This document shows, in pieces, positions 49,733-59,057 of a stretch of DNA of 64,000 nucleotides. Below the pieces are notes generated by a model. It was not told where the DNA came from, searched no databases, and was given only the letters and a program-made list of their open reading frames with translations. The translations under genes and the position numbers were made by a program. How positions within the stretch are numbered: the stretch's first letter is position 1; every line of letters starts with the position of its first letter. This DNA is from UBA9611 sp965237595 (GTDB taxonomy: Bacteria; Chloroflexota; Dehalococcoidia; Lucifugimonadales; UBA3495): positions 434,001 through 498,000 of the forward strand of contig CBDEFY010000004.1 of the NCBI GenBank assembly GCA_965237595.1. The letters run 5' to 3'.

Positions 49733-51187
49733 GTGAGTAGCGAGCTGGATTTGCCCTTCGGCCGCGTCCCATTCGATCACCCCAACGAAGAGTGTGGGGT
49801 GATAGGGGTGTTCACCCCGGAGGGGGAGGCTAGCCATTTGGCTTTCTTCGGCCTCTTCGCCCTGCAACACCGGGGCCAGGAGAGCGCGGGAATCGCCGCC
49901 GCCAACGGCGAGAGCGTGGTGGTCCATGCCGATATGGGCCTGGTGACCCAGATATTTAGGGAGCCCGATTTCTATCCCCTGGTCGGCGACATGGCCATCG
50001 GGCACACCAGGTACTCCACCACCGGCAGCAGCGAGCTCTGCAACGCCCAGCCCCTGTTGGTCGAAGGCCATCACGGTCAACTGGCCCTGGCCAACAACGG
50101 CAACATCATCAACGCCGCCCAACTGAAAGAGCAGCTCCAAGACGAATGGAACTGCACCTTCACCTCCACCACCGACACTGAAGTCATCGCCCTCATGCTG
50201 GCCCACTCCACCGGTGCGACGTGGGAGGAACGGCTCTTCCAGTGCATGCGTCAGTTGGAAGGGGCCTACTCCATAGTCGCCCAGACCAAAGACACACTGA
50301 TCGCCGCCCGCGACCCATTGGGCATCCGTCCCCTCTGCTTGGGCAAGCTGAACGGCGGCTGGATCGTGGCTTCCGAGTCCTGCGCCCTAGACCACCTGGG
50401 CGCCGAGTATCTCCGTGATTTGGAACCCGGCGAGGTCGTCATCATCGACGGCGACGGCCTGAAGACTTCCACCTGGTCCGGCGGCACCGGACGCCGTGCT
50501 CTCTGCGTGTTTGAACTGATTTACTTCGCGCGGCCCGACAGCGTCATGGACGGCCAATTGGTGCATTCGGTACGACAGCAATTGGGCGCCGAGTTGGCCC
50601 GGGAGCATCCGGTGGATGCCGACCTGGTCATCGGGATACCCGACTCATCAACCGCGGCGGCGGTGGGCTACGCCCATGAATCGGGCATCCCCTACAGCGA
50701 AGGGTTGGTCAAGAACCGCTACGTGGGCCGGACGTTCATTGAGCCGGAACAACGGCTTCGCGACCTGGGCGTGCGGCAAAAGTTCAACACTCTGGTGGAA
50801 GTGATTCAGGGCAAGCGGCTGGTGGTGGTCGACGACAGCATCGTCCGCGGCACCACCACTCCCCACGTGGTGAACCTACTGAAGAAGGGCGGGGCCAAAG
50901 AGGTGCACATGCGGGTGTGCGCTCCTCCCATCAAGCACCCCTGCTTCATGGGTGTGGACATGGCGTCTCGCCACGAGTTGTTGGCCGCCAATCATGGACT
51001 GGATGAGATTCAGGCCATGATCGGGGCGGATAGCCTGGGCTATCTCAGCGTAAAGGGCCTCATGAAGGTGGTGGGCGGTTCCGACGGCGGCTTCTGCGAC
51101 GCTTGCTTCACCGGCAACTACCCCGTGCCCGTACAGTTGGAACTGACCAAGCTGGTGTTGGAGCAGGGCGCATCTGGGTCCGATTAG
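49733..51187 (+). CDS. purF: Amidophosphoribosyltransferase
   Basis: PurF, the first committed enzyme of de novo purine synthesis (PRPP plus glutamine to phosphoribosylamine), 484 residues. The GTG start gives a 20-residue propeptide ending before Cys21 (EECGVIGVF), the glutaminase nucleophile. The PRPP loop is VVVDDSIVRGTT. The glutaminase segments LQHRGQESAGI and GHTRYSTTGSS are present. The late cysteines (CAPPIKHPCFMGVDM, GFCDACFTGNYP) are those that bind the Fe-S cluster in the B. subtilis type. It opens the purF-purM-purH cluster. Confidence 0.94.
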   Translation: MSSELDLPFGRVPFDHPNEECGVIGVFTPEGEASHLAFFGLFALQHRGQESAGIAAANGESVVVHADMGLVTQIFREPDFYPLVGDMAIGHTRYSTTGSSELCNAQPLLVEGHHGQLALANNGNIINAAQLKEQLQDEWNCTFTSTTDTEVIALMLAHSTGATWEERLFQCMRQLEGAYSIVAQTKDTLIAARDPLGIRPLCLGKLNGGWIVASESCALDHLGAEYLRDLEPGEVVIIDGDGLKTSTWSGGTGRRALCVFELIYFARPDSVMDGQLVHSVRQQLGAELAREHPVDADLVIGIPDSSTAAAVGYAHESGIPYSEGLVKNRYVGRTFIEPEQRLRDLGVRQKFNTLVEVIQGKRLVVVDDSIVRGTTTPHVVNLLKKGGAKEVHMRVCAPPIKHPCFMGVDMASRHELLAANHGLDEIQAMIGADSLGYLSVKGLMKVVGGSDGGFCDACFTGNYPVPVQLELTKLVLEQGASGSD

Positions 51188-51338
51188 CGCCCGTATCCCC
51201 GGACCAATCTCTCCTGACTCCGGCATGCCCCCATGCAGCGGTTGCCCCTTGCCATCGCAGAACCCTTGATTTAACCTTTTACTGCGGCACACTACCCAGG
51301 CCTGCCGCCGGGCGGATGGGAACGGGAGGACCCTCATT

Positions 51339-52358
51339 TTGGCAAGTGAAGCATACCGGGAATCAGGCGTAGACCTGGACCGGATGGACGGCTTGAAGGA
51401 GCGGATCAAAGGGTTCGCCGCCAGCACTCATGGCCCCGAGGTACTGGACAGCGCCGGAAGCTTCGCCGGCCTCTACCAACTTGCGGGATACCGAAAACCG
51501 GTACTGGTGGCCAGTACCGACGGCGTGGGAACCAAGATCAAGATCGCGGCCCAAATGGGACACTTCGAGTCCGTGGGGCAAGACCTGGTCACCCTGAACG
51601 TCAACGACATTCTCACCCGGGGCGCCAAACCCCTGTTTTTCCTCGATTACGTGGCCTTCAGCAACCTGGACACCCAGCTGCTGGACAACCTCATTCGCGG
51701 CATAGCCTGGGGTTGCCGCGAGGTGGGCTGCGCGCTGATTGGCGGGGAGACCGCTCAGATGCCCCAGGTCTACTCCGGCGATGAGATGGACCTAGCTGGC
51801 TTCGTGGTCGGAGTGGTGGAACGGGACCAACTCCTGGAATCGCGGAACATTCAGGCGGGCAACGTCCTGATTGGCGTGCCCTCCAGCGGCCTTCACACCA
51901 ACGGCTTCTCCTTGGTGCGCCGGGTTTTCAACACCGACGGCGACCCCACCGTGCTGTACCGCCGGATCGACGCCCTGAACCATCAACTTGGCGAGGAACT
52001 GCTGGTGCCACACCGCAGTTATTATCCCCTGATGGAGCCTGTGTTGGGACTGGTCAACGGCCTGGCCCACATCACCGGAGGGGGGCTGCCCGGCAAACTG
52101 CCGGCCATTCTGCCCGATGACCTGGCGGCTGAGATCAACCACGGGTCTTGGCCGGTGCTGCCCATCTTCGAAGTGATCCGGCAAGAAGGCGGTATCAGCG
52201 ACCTGGAGATGTACCGGGTGTTCAACATGGGCCTGGGAATGGTGGCCGTCTGCCCTGAATCCAATGTCACGAAGGTCCTCGAATGCCTGCCCGACGCTGT
52301 AATCATCGGCAAGATGATTCCGAGGGGAGACGGCGAACAGGTGGTCTTCAAAGAATAA
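51339..52358 (+). CDS. purM: Phosphoribosylformylglycinamidine cyclo-ligase
   Basis: PurM (AIR synthetase), 339 residues. YRESGVDLDRMDG at the start, STDGVGTKIKIAAQMGHFES, VNDILTRGAKPLFFLDYVA, GGETAQMPQVYS and ITGGGLPGKLPAILPDD match the PurM/ThiL-type ATP-binding fold. The start TTG at 51339 follows GGGAGGACCC. It is separated from purF by a 150-bp gap and from purH by 92 bp, all on the same strand. Confidence 0.94.
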   Translation: MASEAYRESGVDLDRMDGLKERIKGFAASTHGPEVLDSAGSFAGLYQLAGYRKPVLVASTDGVGTKIKIAAQMGHFESVGQDLVTLNVNDILTRGAKPLFFLDYVAFSNLDTQLLDNLIRGIAWGCREVGCALIGGETAQMPQVYSGDEMDLAGFVVGVVERDQLLESRNIQAGNVLIGVPSSGLHTNGFSLVRRVFNTDGDPTVLYRRIDALNHQLGEELLVPHRSYYPLMEPVLGLVNGLAHITGGGLPGKLPAILPDDLAAEINHGSWPVLPIFEVIRQEGGISDLEMYRVFNMGLGMVAVCPESNVTKVLECLPDAVIIGKMIPRGDGEQVVFKE

Positions 52359-52450
52359 GCGGCCCGCCGCGCTGAATCTCTTCTTGATTATTTAGAACAC
52401 GGCCCGCCTTAGCCAGTCGACCAAATCACACGAGAAAGACGGAGAGGAAG

Positions 52451-53980
52451 TTGAAAGCACTGCTCAGCGTCTACGACAAAACCGGTATCGTGGAATTCTC
52501 CCGCCAAGTGGCATCGGCCGGGTATGAGCTAATCAGCACCGGGGGCACCCACCGCACATTATCCGAGGAAGGCGGCCTCCCGGTTAAGCAGGTAGCCGAT
52601 GTCACCGGGTCGCCGGAGATACTGGAGGGACGGGTCAAGACCCTCCATCCAGTGATTCACGCCGGTCTGCTGGCCAGGCGGGATTCCCCTGAGCACATGG
52701 CCGAGTTGAAGAAACAGGACATCGACACCATCGACCTGGTAGTGGTCAACCTGTACCCCTTTGTCGAGACCATCAGCAAGGCGGACGTGGCCCTGTCAGA
52801 CGCCTTGGAAAACATCGACATCGGCGGGCCGACCATGCTGCGGGCCGCGGCCAAGAACTTTCCGTCCGTGGCCGTGGTGGTGGACCCTGCCGACTATGGA
52901 TGGGTAGGCGAGAAGCTGGCCAACGGCGGCCTAACCGCCAAAGACCGCCGGGGACTGGCCGCCAAAGCCTTCCACCACGTTTCCACCTACGACGCTGCGG
53001 TGACCGGATACCTGATGGAGGACGAAGGCGGAGAGGAGGACCTGCCCGATTCGCTGACCATCTCGCTGCAGAAAGTGGCTGGGCTACGCTACGGTGAGAA
53101 CCCCCATCAAAGTGGGGCCCTCTATGCCGATTCCAACGCCCCGGTTGGAATGGCCGGAGCGCGCCAGTTACACGGCAGGGAGCTTTCCTACAACAACCTG
53201 ATGGATGCCGACGCCGCCTGGCGCACCGCTTCCGACTTTGCTGACGCCACGGTGGCCATCGTGAAGCACGCCAACGCCTGCGGCTTGGCCAGCCGGGGCG
53301 ACATCGCCCAGGCATATCTATACGCCTACGAGGGAGACACGGTTAGCGCCTTCGGGGGGATCGTGGCCTTCAACCGGACCGTAACCGCCGCCGCCGCCGA
53401 GGCCATGGAACCGGTGTTCTACGAAGTTGTCATCGCCCCGGACTTCCAACCAGCGGCCCTGGAGATACTTCAAAAAAAGCGCAACTTGCGCATCCTAGTA
53501 ATCGATACGCAGCCGAGATCTGCCGCTTTCGAACTTCGGCCCATCAGCGGCGGTGTCCTGGTGCAGACTGCCGATATCATCGACGAAGAACCGGCCTCCT
53601 GGACCACCGCCACCAAACGGGCGCCCACGGAAGCTGAGTCGAGGGACTTGGCCTTCGCCTGGAAGGCCGCCAAACACATCAAGTCCAACGCCATCGTCTT
53701 CGCCAAAGACCTGTCGTTGATGGGGATGGGGGCCGGCCAGCCCAACCGGGTGGTCAGTGTCCACCTCTCTCAGCGGATCGCCGGAGACAAGGCCAAGGGT
53801 TCCGTACTAGCGTCGGACGCCTTCTTCCCCTTTGCCGACAACATCGAGCTCGCCGCCGAGGCCGGTATCACCGCCATCGTGCAACCGGGCGGGTCCATCC
53901 GCGACGATGAGGTCATCGCCGCCGCCGACAAGGCGGGGCTGGCCATGGTGTTCACCGGCGTGCGCCACTTCAGGCATTAG
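52451..53980 (+). CDS. purH: Bifunctional AICAR transformylase / IMP cyclohydrolase
   Basis: PurH, last two steps of IMP synthesis, 509 residues. The N-terminal MGS-like IMP cyclohydrolase part has YDKTGIVEFSRQVASAGYEL and STGGTHRTL, plus RVKTLHPVIHAGLLARR. The AICAR transformylase part has LRYGENPHQSGALYAD, SYNNLMDADAAW, and VKHANACGLASRGD. The C-terminal IVQPGGSIRDDEVIAAAD and FTGVRHFRH are standard. The start TTG at 52451 follows GGAGAGGAAG. No purD, purN or other pur genes are adjacent. Confidence 0.95.
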   Translation: MKALLSVYDKTGIVEFSRQVASAGYELISTGGTHRTLSEEGGLPVKQVADVTGSPEILEGRVKTLHPVIHAGLLARRDSPEHMAELKKQDIDTIDLVVVNLYPFVETISKADVALSDALENIDIGGPTMLRAAAKNFPSVAVVVDPADYGWVGEKLANGGLTAKDRRGLAAKAFHHVSTYDAAVTGYLMEDEGGEEDLPDSLTISLQKVAGLRYGENPHQSGALYADSNAPVGMAGARQLHGRELSYNNLMDADAAWRTASDFADATVAIVKHANACGLASRGDIAQAYLYAYEGDTVSAFGGIVAFNRTVTAAAAEAMEPVFYEVVIAPDFQPAALEILQKKRNLRILVIDTQPRSAAFELRPISGGVLVQTADIIDEEPASWTTATKRAPTEAESRDLAFAWKAAKHIKSNAIVFAKDLSLMGMGAGQPNRVVSVHLSQRIAGDKAKGSVLASDAFFPFADNIELAAEAGITAIVQPGGSIRDDEVIAAADKAGLAMVFTGVRHFRH

Positions 53981-54083
53981 GCCGTTCGCATTGAAATGGC
54001 CAGGGATGACCGTCAATCGAGACACTAGGCCGTTCCCATTGGAATTGCCGGGGCCGGCAGAAATGAGCGCCAATCAAGATATT
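53978..54083 (+). repeat. Imperfect tandem duplication of a leader segment
   Basis: TAGGCCGTTCGCATTGAAATGGCC (from 53978) is repeated from 54026 as TAGGCCGTTCCCATTGGAATTGCC. Each copy continues into an ATG with similar codons: MTVNRD at 54006 and MSANQD at 54063. The second copy has a 10-nt insertion. The first TAG is the purH stop codon. Confidence 0.6.
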
Positions 54084-54848
54084 TGGCCACCCAGGGAACC
54101 CGGCAAGCCGGCCACGGTTGACATAACCATTCCCGTTTACAACGAAGAAGAGGCCCTCCCGCGCACCATCGTCATCCTGACCGAGTTCCTGCGGGACAAC
54201 CTGACCAACCCATGGCAGATTGTCATTGCCGACAACGCCTCCACCGACGATACCCGCGCGGTATCGGAGATGCTCTGCGAGCGGTATTCCGGGGTCAACT
54301 ATATTCACATCCCCCAGAAGGGGCGGGGACGAGCCCTGCGGACAGCCTGGTTGGACAGCCAGGCCGACATCGTCAGCTACATGGACGCCGACCTGTCGAC
54401 GCACCTATCCCACTTCCCCCAACTCATCCAGCGCATCGAATCTGGGAACCACATCGCCGTTGGCAGCAGGCTGAGCAAGGAGTCTCAGGTGAGCCGGGGC
54501 TTCAAGCGGGAATTCGTCTCGCGCGGGTATAACCTGTTGATAAAATCCATGTTCTTCACCGGCCTGCCCGACGCCCAATGCGGTTTCAAGGCCCTCACCC
54601 GTTCCACGGCCGAGGCCATCGTGCCCAGCATCAAGAACAACAACTGGTTCTTCGACACCGAGCTGCTGATTATCGCCGTCAAGCGCGGGTACAACGTCGC
54701 CTCGGTGCCAGTCAAGTGGGAGGACGACCCGGCCAGTACGGTCAATATCGTCGGCACGGTCATGGAAGACATGAAGGGCCTGCTGCGGCTACGGTTCGGT
54801 GGGGTCCCGCGGGTGGACCGGCCAGGCGCTCGGTCCCCAGGGGAATAA
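54063..54848 (+). CDS. Family 2 glycosyltransferase (dolichol-phosphate-mannose-synthase-like)
   Basis: A 261-residue GT2 enzyme that would transfer a sugar from a nucleotide sugar to a lipid phosphate at the inner face of the membrane. ITIPVYNEEEALPRTIVILT, ADNASTDDTRAVSEML, the DXD motif MDADLSTHL and the acceptor region FFDTELLIIAVKRGYN are typical. No transmembrane tail is present, so it is like the soluble-DPMS or UDP-glucose:undecaprenyl-phosphate type. The start at 54063 is supported by the SANQD context; a start at 54006 would add 19 residues. Confidence 0.82.
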   Translation: MSANQDIWPPREPGKPATVDITIPVYNEEEALPRTIVILTEFLRDNLTNPWQIVIADNASTDDTRAVSEMLCERYSGVNYIHIPQKGRGRALRTAWLDSQADIVSYMDADLSTHLSHFPQLIQRIESGNHIAVGSRLSKESQVSRGFKREFVSRGYNLLIKSMFFTGLPDAQCGFKALTRSTAEAIVPSIKNNNWFFDTELLIIAVKRGYNVASVPVKWEDDPASTVNIVGTVMEDMKGLLRLRFGGVPRVDRPGARSPGE

Positions 54849-54889
54849 CGGCCGGCATTTTTCGGCAAACATTCAGGAGGTTCGATTTC

Positions 54890-55141
54890 ATGGAACTGGG
54901 CTTAAAGGGTAAACACGTCATCGTCACCGGCGGCGGCTCCAATATCGGCCGCGCCATCGTTCACGCCTTTGCGGCTGAGGGTTCGCATATCTCCATCGCC
55001 GAGTTGGTTCCAAGCCAGGCCGAGATTGTTGCCGGCGAAGTGGCGGCGATGAACACGGGCAGCCGGGTGAAGGTAATCGAGACCGACGTGACCGACCGGT
55101 CACGTCCCGTCAAGTGGTGTAAGAGTGCGGCATCCTGTTGA
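54890..55141 (+). pseudogene. SDR dehydrogenase, truncated by an IS256 element
   Basis: The N-terminal 70 residues of a classical SDR remain: LKGKHVIVTGGGSNIGRAIV through VKVIETDVTDRS. At 55104 the coding sequence enters the left end of an IS256 element. The rest of the gene is not present after the element, so a deletion took place. The start ATG follows AGGAGGTTCG. Confidence 0.8.
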
Positions 55142-56444
55142 TGTTGTTTAGGTGGGTGTCGCCTCCGCGAGATCGGCCTCTGGAAGAGCTTCGTTGAAGG
55201 TCAGCACGACAGGTGTGATGTATCGACGGCCAACGGCCCATTCGTCGTGCTGCTCAGCCAGGACGGCGCCAACGAGGCGGCGCACGGCCGGCCGGTTAGG
55301 GAAGATGCCCACCACATCGGTGCGTCGCCGGATCTCCTTGTTGAGACGCTCCTGTGGGTTGTTGGACCAGATCTTCTTCCAGTGGGCGAGTGGGAAGTTG
55401 GAGAAGGCCAGGACGTCGGGTCCGGCCTCGTCCAGTAGAGAGGCGACCTGAGGGAACCGGTCCTGGAGTTGATCGGTCACCCTGTCGAGTTGGGCGTGTA
55501 CCTCATCAGGGGAGGGTTGCTGGTAGATGGTGCGCACCATGGTGACTACCCATGGCTGGGCGCGCCTGGGGACCCGAGTGAGCAGGTTGGTCATGAAGTG
55601 GGTGCGGCACCGTTGCCAGCTGGCTCCGCCGAAGACTGCGGCGATGGCGCCTCGGAGTCCCTGATGAGCGTCCGATACCACCAGCTCCGCCCCGCCGAGG
55701 CCCCTGGCGGACAGCGAGCGTAGGAAGGCCAGCCAGAAGGCGCCGTCTTCACTCGTACCCACGTCCATCCCGATGATCTCCCGCTTGCCCTCGCCATTGA
55801 CCGCCGTTGCCACCACCACGCTGACGTTGACGATCCTGCCGGCCTCCCTGACCTTCTGGGTCAGTGCGTCCAGCCACAGGTAGGGGTAGGGTCCACCGCC
55901 CAGCGGACGGCCCATGAAGCCATCCACCACCACGTCCAGTTCCTGACAGATGCGCGACACCTGGCTCTTGGAGATACCCTCACACCCCAGGGCCTTGACC
56001 AGATCGTCCACCCGCCTTGTGGATACCCCTTCCACGTAGGCCTGCTGGATCACAGCCAGCAGAGCTCGCTCGCTGCGACGCCGTGGCTCCAGCAGGCTCG
56101 GGAAGTAGCTCCCTTCTCTGAGCTTCGGGATGTGCAGATCCATCGTCCCTACACGGGTATCCCACGCCCGGGACCGATACCCGTTGCGCTGGGTCACCCG
56201 CTCAGGGCTGCGTTCTCCATACTCAGCACCGATCCTCGATGACACCTCCGCATCCATGATCCCCTCTACCAGCACTCTCAGTGCCTCCCGTAGGAAGTCC
56301 ACGTCGCGCAATAGCTCCAGCAGGTCCATCCTTTCCTTGACCACTGTTGTCCTCCTTTCTCGAGCTTTCCTCTTTGCCCGCTAAGGATGACGCGGTGGTC
56401 TCTCTTTCTCCAGACCCTCTCCCTCTTACACCACTTCCTGGGAC
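55104..56444. mobile_element. IS256-family insertion sequence
   Basis: A 1341-bp element with inverted ends GTCCCGTCAAGTGGTGTAAG (55104) and, on the other side, complementary CTTACACCACTTCCTGGGAC (to 56444), with a few mismatches. It carries one intact transposase gene. Flanks are GACCGGTCAC and TCTACTGCCG, so no 8-bp target duplication is present. Confidence 0.88.
55148..56344 (-). CDS. IS256-family transposase
   Basis: A 398-residue mutator-type (DDE) transposase. The three catalytic residues fit Asp in YLWLDALTQKV, Asp in VVSDAHQGLRGAI and Glu in NNPQERLNKEIRRRTDVVGI. The CxxH motif is QRCRTHFMTNLL. The gene is intact with a normal length, so this element may still be active. Confidence 0.92.
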   Translation of the reverse strand: MVKERMDLLELLRDVDFLREALRVLVEGIMDAEVSSRIGAEYGERSPERVTQRNGYRSRAWDTRVGTMDLHIPKLREGSYFPSLLEPRRRSERALLAVIQQAYVEGVSTRRVDDLVKALGCEGISKSQVSRICQELDVVVDGFMGRPLGGGPYPYLWLDALTQKVREAGRIVNVSVVVATAVNGEGKREIIGMDVGTSEDGAFWLAFLRSLSARGLGGAELVVSDAHQGLRGAIAAVFGGASWQRCRTHFMTNLLTRVPRRAQPWVVTMVRTIYQQPSPDEVHAQLDRVTDQLQDRFPQVASLLDEAGPDVLAFSNFPLAHWKKIWSNNPQERLNKEIRRRTDVVGIFPNRPAVRRLVGAVLAEQHDEWAVGRRYITPVVLTFNEALPEADLAEATPT

Positions 56445-56614
56445 TCTACTGCCGCGAATCGGAGTGATCCGTCTGTTTCGGATGATTCGGATTCAAGTGG
56501 ACCAACAGAACTATAGTTTCTGTTGACCTAGCTCCAAGTTCACCCTACCCTGGCCACCCCTTCTACACAATAGTTGGCCTACACAATACGGAGGAAACCT
56601 AAGAGGAGACCTAA

Positions 56615-58259
56615 ATGGTAAATGATTCAACTGGGACCAGATCTGTCGCATTATATCCACGGGTTAGCACCACTGAACAAGCCGAAGGAGGAACCAGCGT
56701 CGAGACCCAAACCGAGTTTCTTCGAGATTGGGCGAAGCTCCACGGATATGAGGTCTACGAAATATATTCGGACCCAGGCTACAGCGGTAGTACCCCGGAT
56801 CGGCCTGGTTTCCAAAGGATGTTGAGGGATGCTGAAGCTGGTTTTTTCCAGCTAGTTGTGGTCACAAAGCTTGACCGCTTCATGCGGGATGCAAGGGAAA
56901 TGCTCAATGCGATTGAGGAATTGAAACGATACGGGGTGGCCTTCGTGGCGATAATACCAGCGAAACCGGCTCTGGCCAACTGGTCCTTACGGTGTTGGCT
57001 GGTATCGCTGAGTGGGAGAGGGATCGGATTAGAGAGCGAACAACTGAGGGAAGACTAGCGACCGCACGCAAGGGCGGCATCCTGGGAGGCTTCGTACCAT
57101 ATGGGTACGACTATGTCCCGAGAGCTGACGATACCCTGGCACACTACGAGGTCAACGAACCGCAAGCAGCAGTGGTTAAGGAAATGTTCCGATGGCTGGC
57201 AGATGAGCGTATGTCTTGCCGAGGAGTATCTATTAGGTTGAAAGAGCTTGGTATCCCGTCTCCAAAAGGTAAACCTGTCTGGGCACCTAGCGTGGTGAAC
57301 TATATTTTCACCAGGAAACCTACATTGGGACAGCGTATTTCAGACGGCGTACCCCCGCGGAGCCGATCCGTCGAAGGACAAATTCGCCGATCGGCAAGAA
57401 AACCAAAACCAGCAGGCGTCAGCGTCCCAAAGAAGATTGGATACGAATCGCCGTCCCGTGCATTATTGATACCCAAACATGGGACCGGGCTCAGGAGCAG
57501 TTAGTAGCCAACTCTAAGTATTCGCCAAGAAACTCTAAGCTGGAATATCTGCTTAGGCAGCTAACCCGCTGCGGTCTCTGAGGAATGGCGTACTCTGGTT
57601 ACTCATCCAAACGGAGAGGGCGGATTTATCGTTATTACGGATGCACGCAGAAAGACCCCTTGACCGCCCCCAGCGGTAAGAAATGTCCGAATCGCGCGGT
57701 GCGCGCTGAGGTGCTGGAAGAGCTAATTTGGGACACAGTATCGGAATTACTCTGTGATCCCGTGACGCTCGATAATGAGCTTCGACGGAGGCAAGCCGAA
57801 ACAACCACCGATTACGGCATCGTCGATAAATGCAGAAAGCTGGAAGCCGAGATAGAGAGGCTGGCAACTCAGGAGAACCGGTTCCTCGACCTCTACGGGG
57901 ATGGATCCTTCGACCGGGGTGTTCTGGATCGAAAGATTGAGCAGGTCAACGCCCAAAAGCGTAGGGCGGAAAGCGAGATGAGTACTCTTGAGCATCAAAG
58001 CCGCGAGACAGACAACAATTCGCTTTCAACAACGAACCTAGAAACCTTCTGCCAAACAATAGGCTCTGGTCTTGAAAAAATGACATTTGAAGAGCGTCAG
58101 AAGCTCTTGCGGCTAGTGATCGACCGTGCGATAATTTCGTCGAAAAAACAATTCGCATCGAGATTGCGATTCCTCTCCTTCCTCCAGACCCGGTTTTCGG
58201 GTTGCGTACGACACGTCCTGACACGTTTCCACCAAGCTAAGGATAAACACCCCGGCTGA
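56615..58259 (+). pseudogene. Large serine recombinase, decayed
   Basis: A site-specific recombinase reconstructed from three frames. The first frame holds the resolvase domain with the catalytic Ser in LYPRVSTTEQAEGGTSVETQ. One base is missing near 56951 (FVAI to NTSETGSGQLVLTVLAGIAE). The second frame holds EWERDRIRERTTEGRLATAR and the recombinase domain. Another base is missing near 57328 (to AYFRRRTPAEPIRR), and a TGA replaces the second Cys codon of the zinc ribbon (RCGL-stop-GMAYSGYSSK). The C-terminal coiled coil is still readable. Large serine recombinases mobilise phages and integrative elements. No other element genes are visible. Confidence 0.8.
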
Positions 58260-58275
58260 AAAGCCGGGGTGTTTT
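58248..58275 (+). terminator. Strong intrinsic terminator
   Basis: CACCCCGGCT GAAA AGCCGGGGTG followed by TTTTG: a 10-bp perfect stem with a GNRA-like tetraloop and T run. It overlaps the recombinase stop codon. Confidence 0.88.
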
Positions 58276-59057
58276 GTGCCTGAAAAATTGGACGGGGAGA
58301 TAGGGGTTTTGCACTGAGTCCAACTCCCAATCTAGGTAGAATTGAGTTACGTCTACCCATACATCCCGTCGAGATTTAGCCGTTAATCCGTATCCCCTGC
58401 TTTGCCCGGCCCGGAGCGAATTGGTCAAACTCGTCAAACTCGTTTTTGTACCGAATTGTCGTCAAAGCGGTAGTAATTACCGATCAATAGCAAAAAAGCA
58501 TTTCCGCCACGGCTAAGGTGCCGGTCATCAAATGCGGCTTCTACCAAGTCTGAGGTACCCTCTGTGAGCACACCTTCCAAATAAGATCGAAGCATCGACG
58601 GCACAGTTTCAGCCGTGGGCGAAGGAGGACAACCCTCCGTAACAGGAAAAGAGTACGGTTTTATCCGTAACGAGGACCCCGGCGACCTATATTTTTTGCG
58701 ACTTGTTGGAGATATCCAGAGCCCATAGGAAAAGAAATGAAGCGAGAAATCTAAGAGTTGATGGGTTCGTTGGAATGAATTTGTTCTGACGGGCCCTCTA
58801 TTACCGTCTTTAGAGGGTCAAGGCATTCAGCAACAAAAGAATTTCTCAGAAATGCTCATTGACACGCGTAGCGTAGCATTGCTGATGGCCGCCTGTATTA
58901 ACATTCAGCAAATTCGCAGGCAGGAACGCCCGTCAAGGGCGGTATGGGCCATGGAGTCGGCAGGCGGCTCAGGTGCCACCGGGGATTGTCCGATTACCGG
59001 TGGGTCGATACACTGTGGTTCACTACCGGCCAGATCAGGCCGAAGGAGGGTTGAGCT
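58276..59057. other. Intergenic region without recognisable genes
   Basis: About 780 bp between the recombinase terminator and the first propeller gene. I see no convincing coding sequence, RNA or long repeat. The AGGAGGGTTGAGCTATG at its end is the ribosome-binding site of the next gene. Confidence 0.5.
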
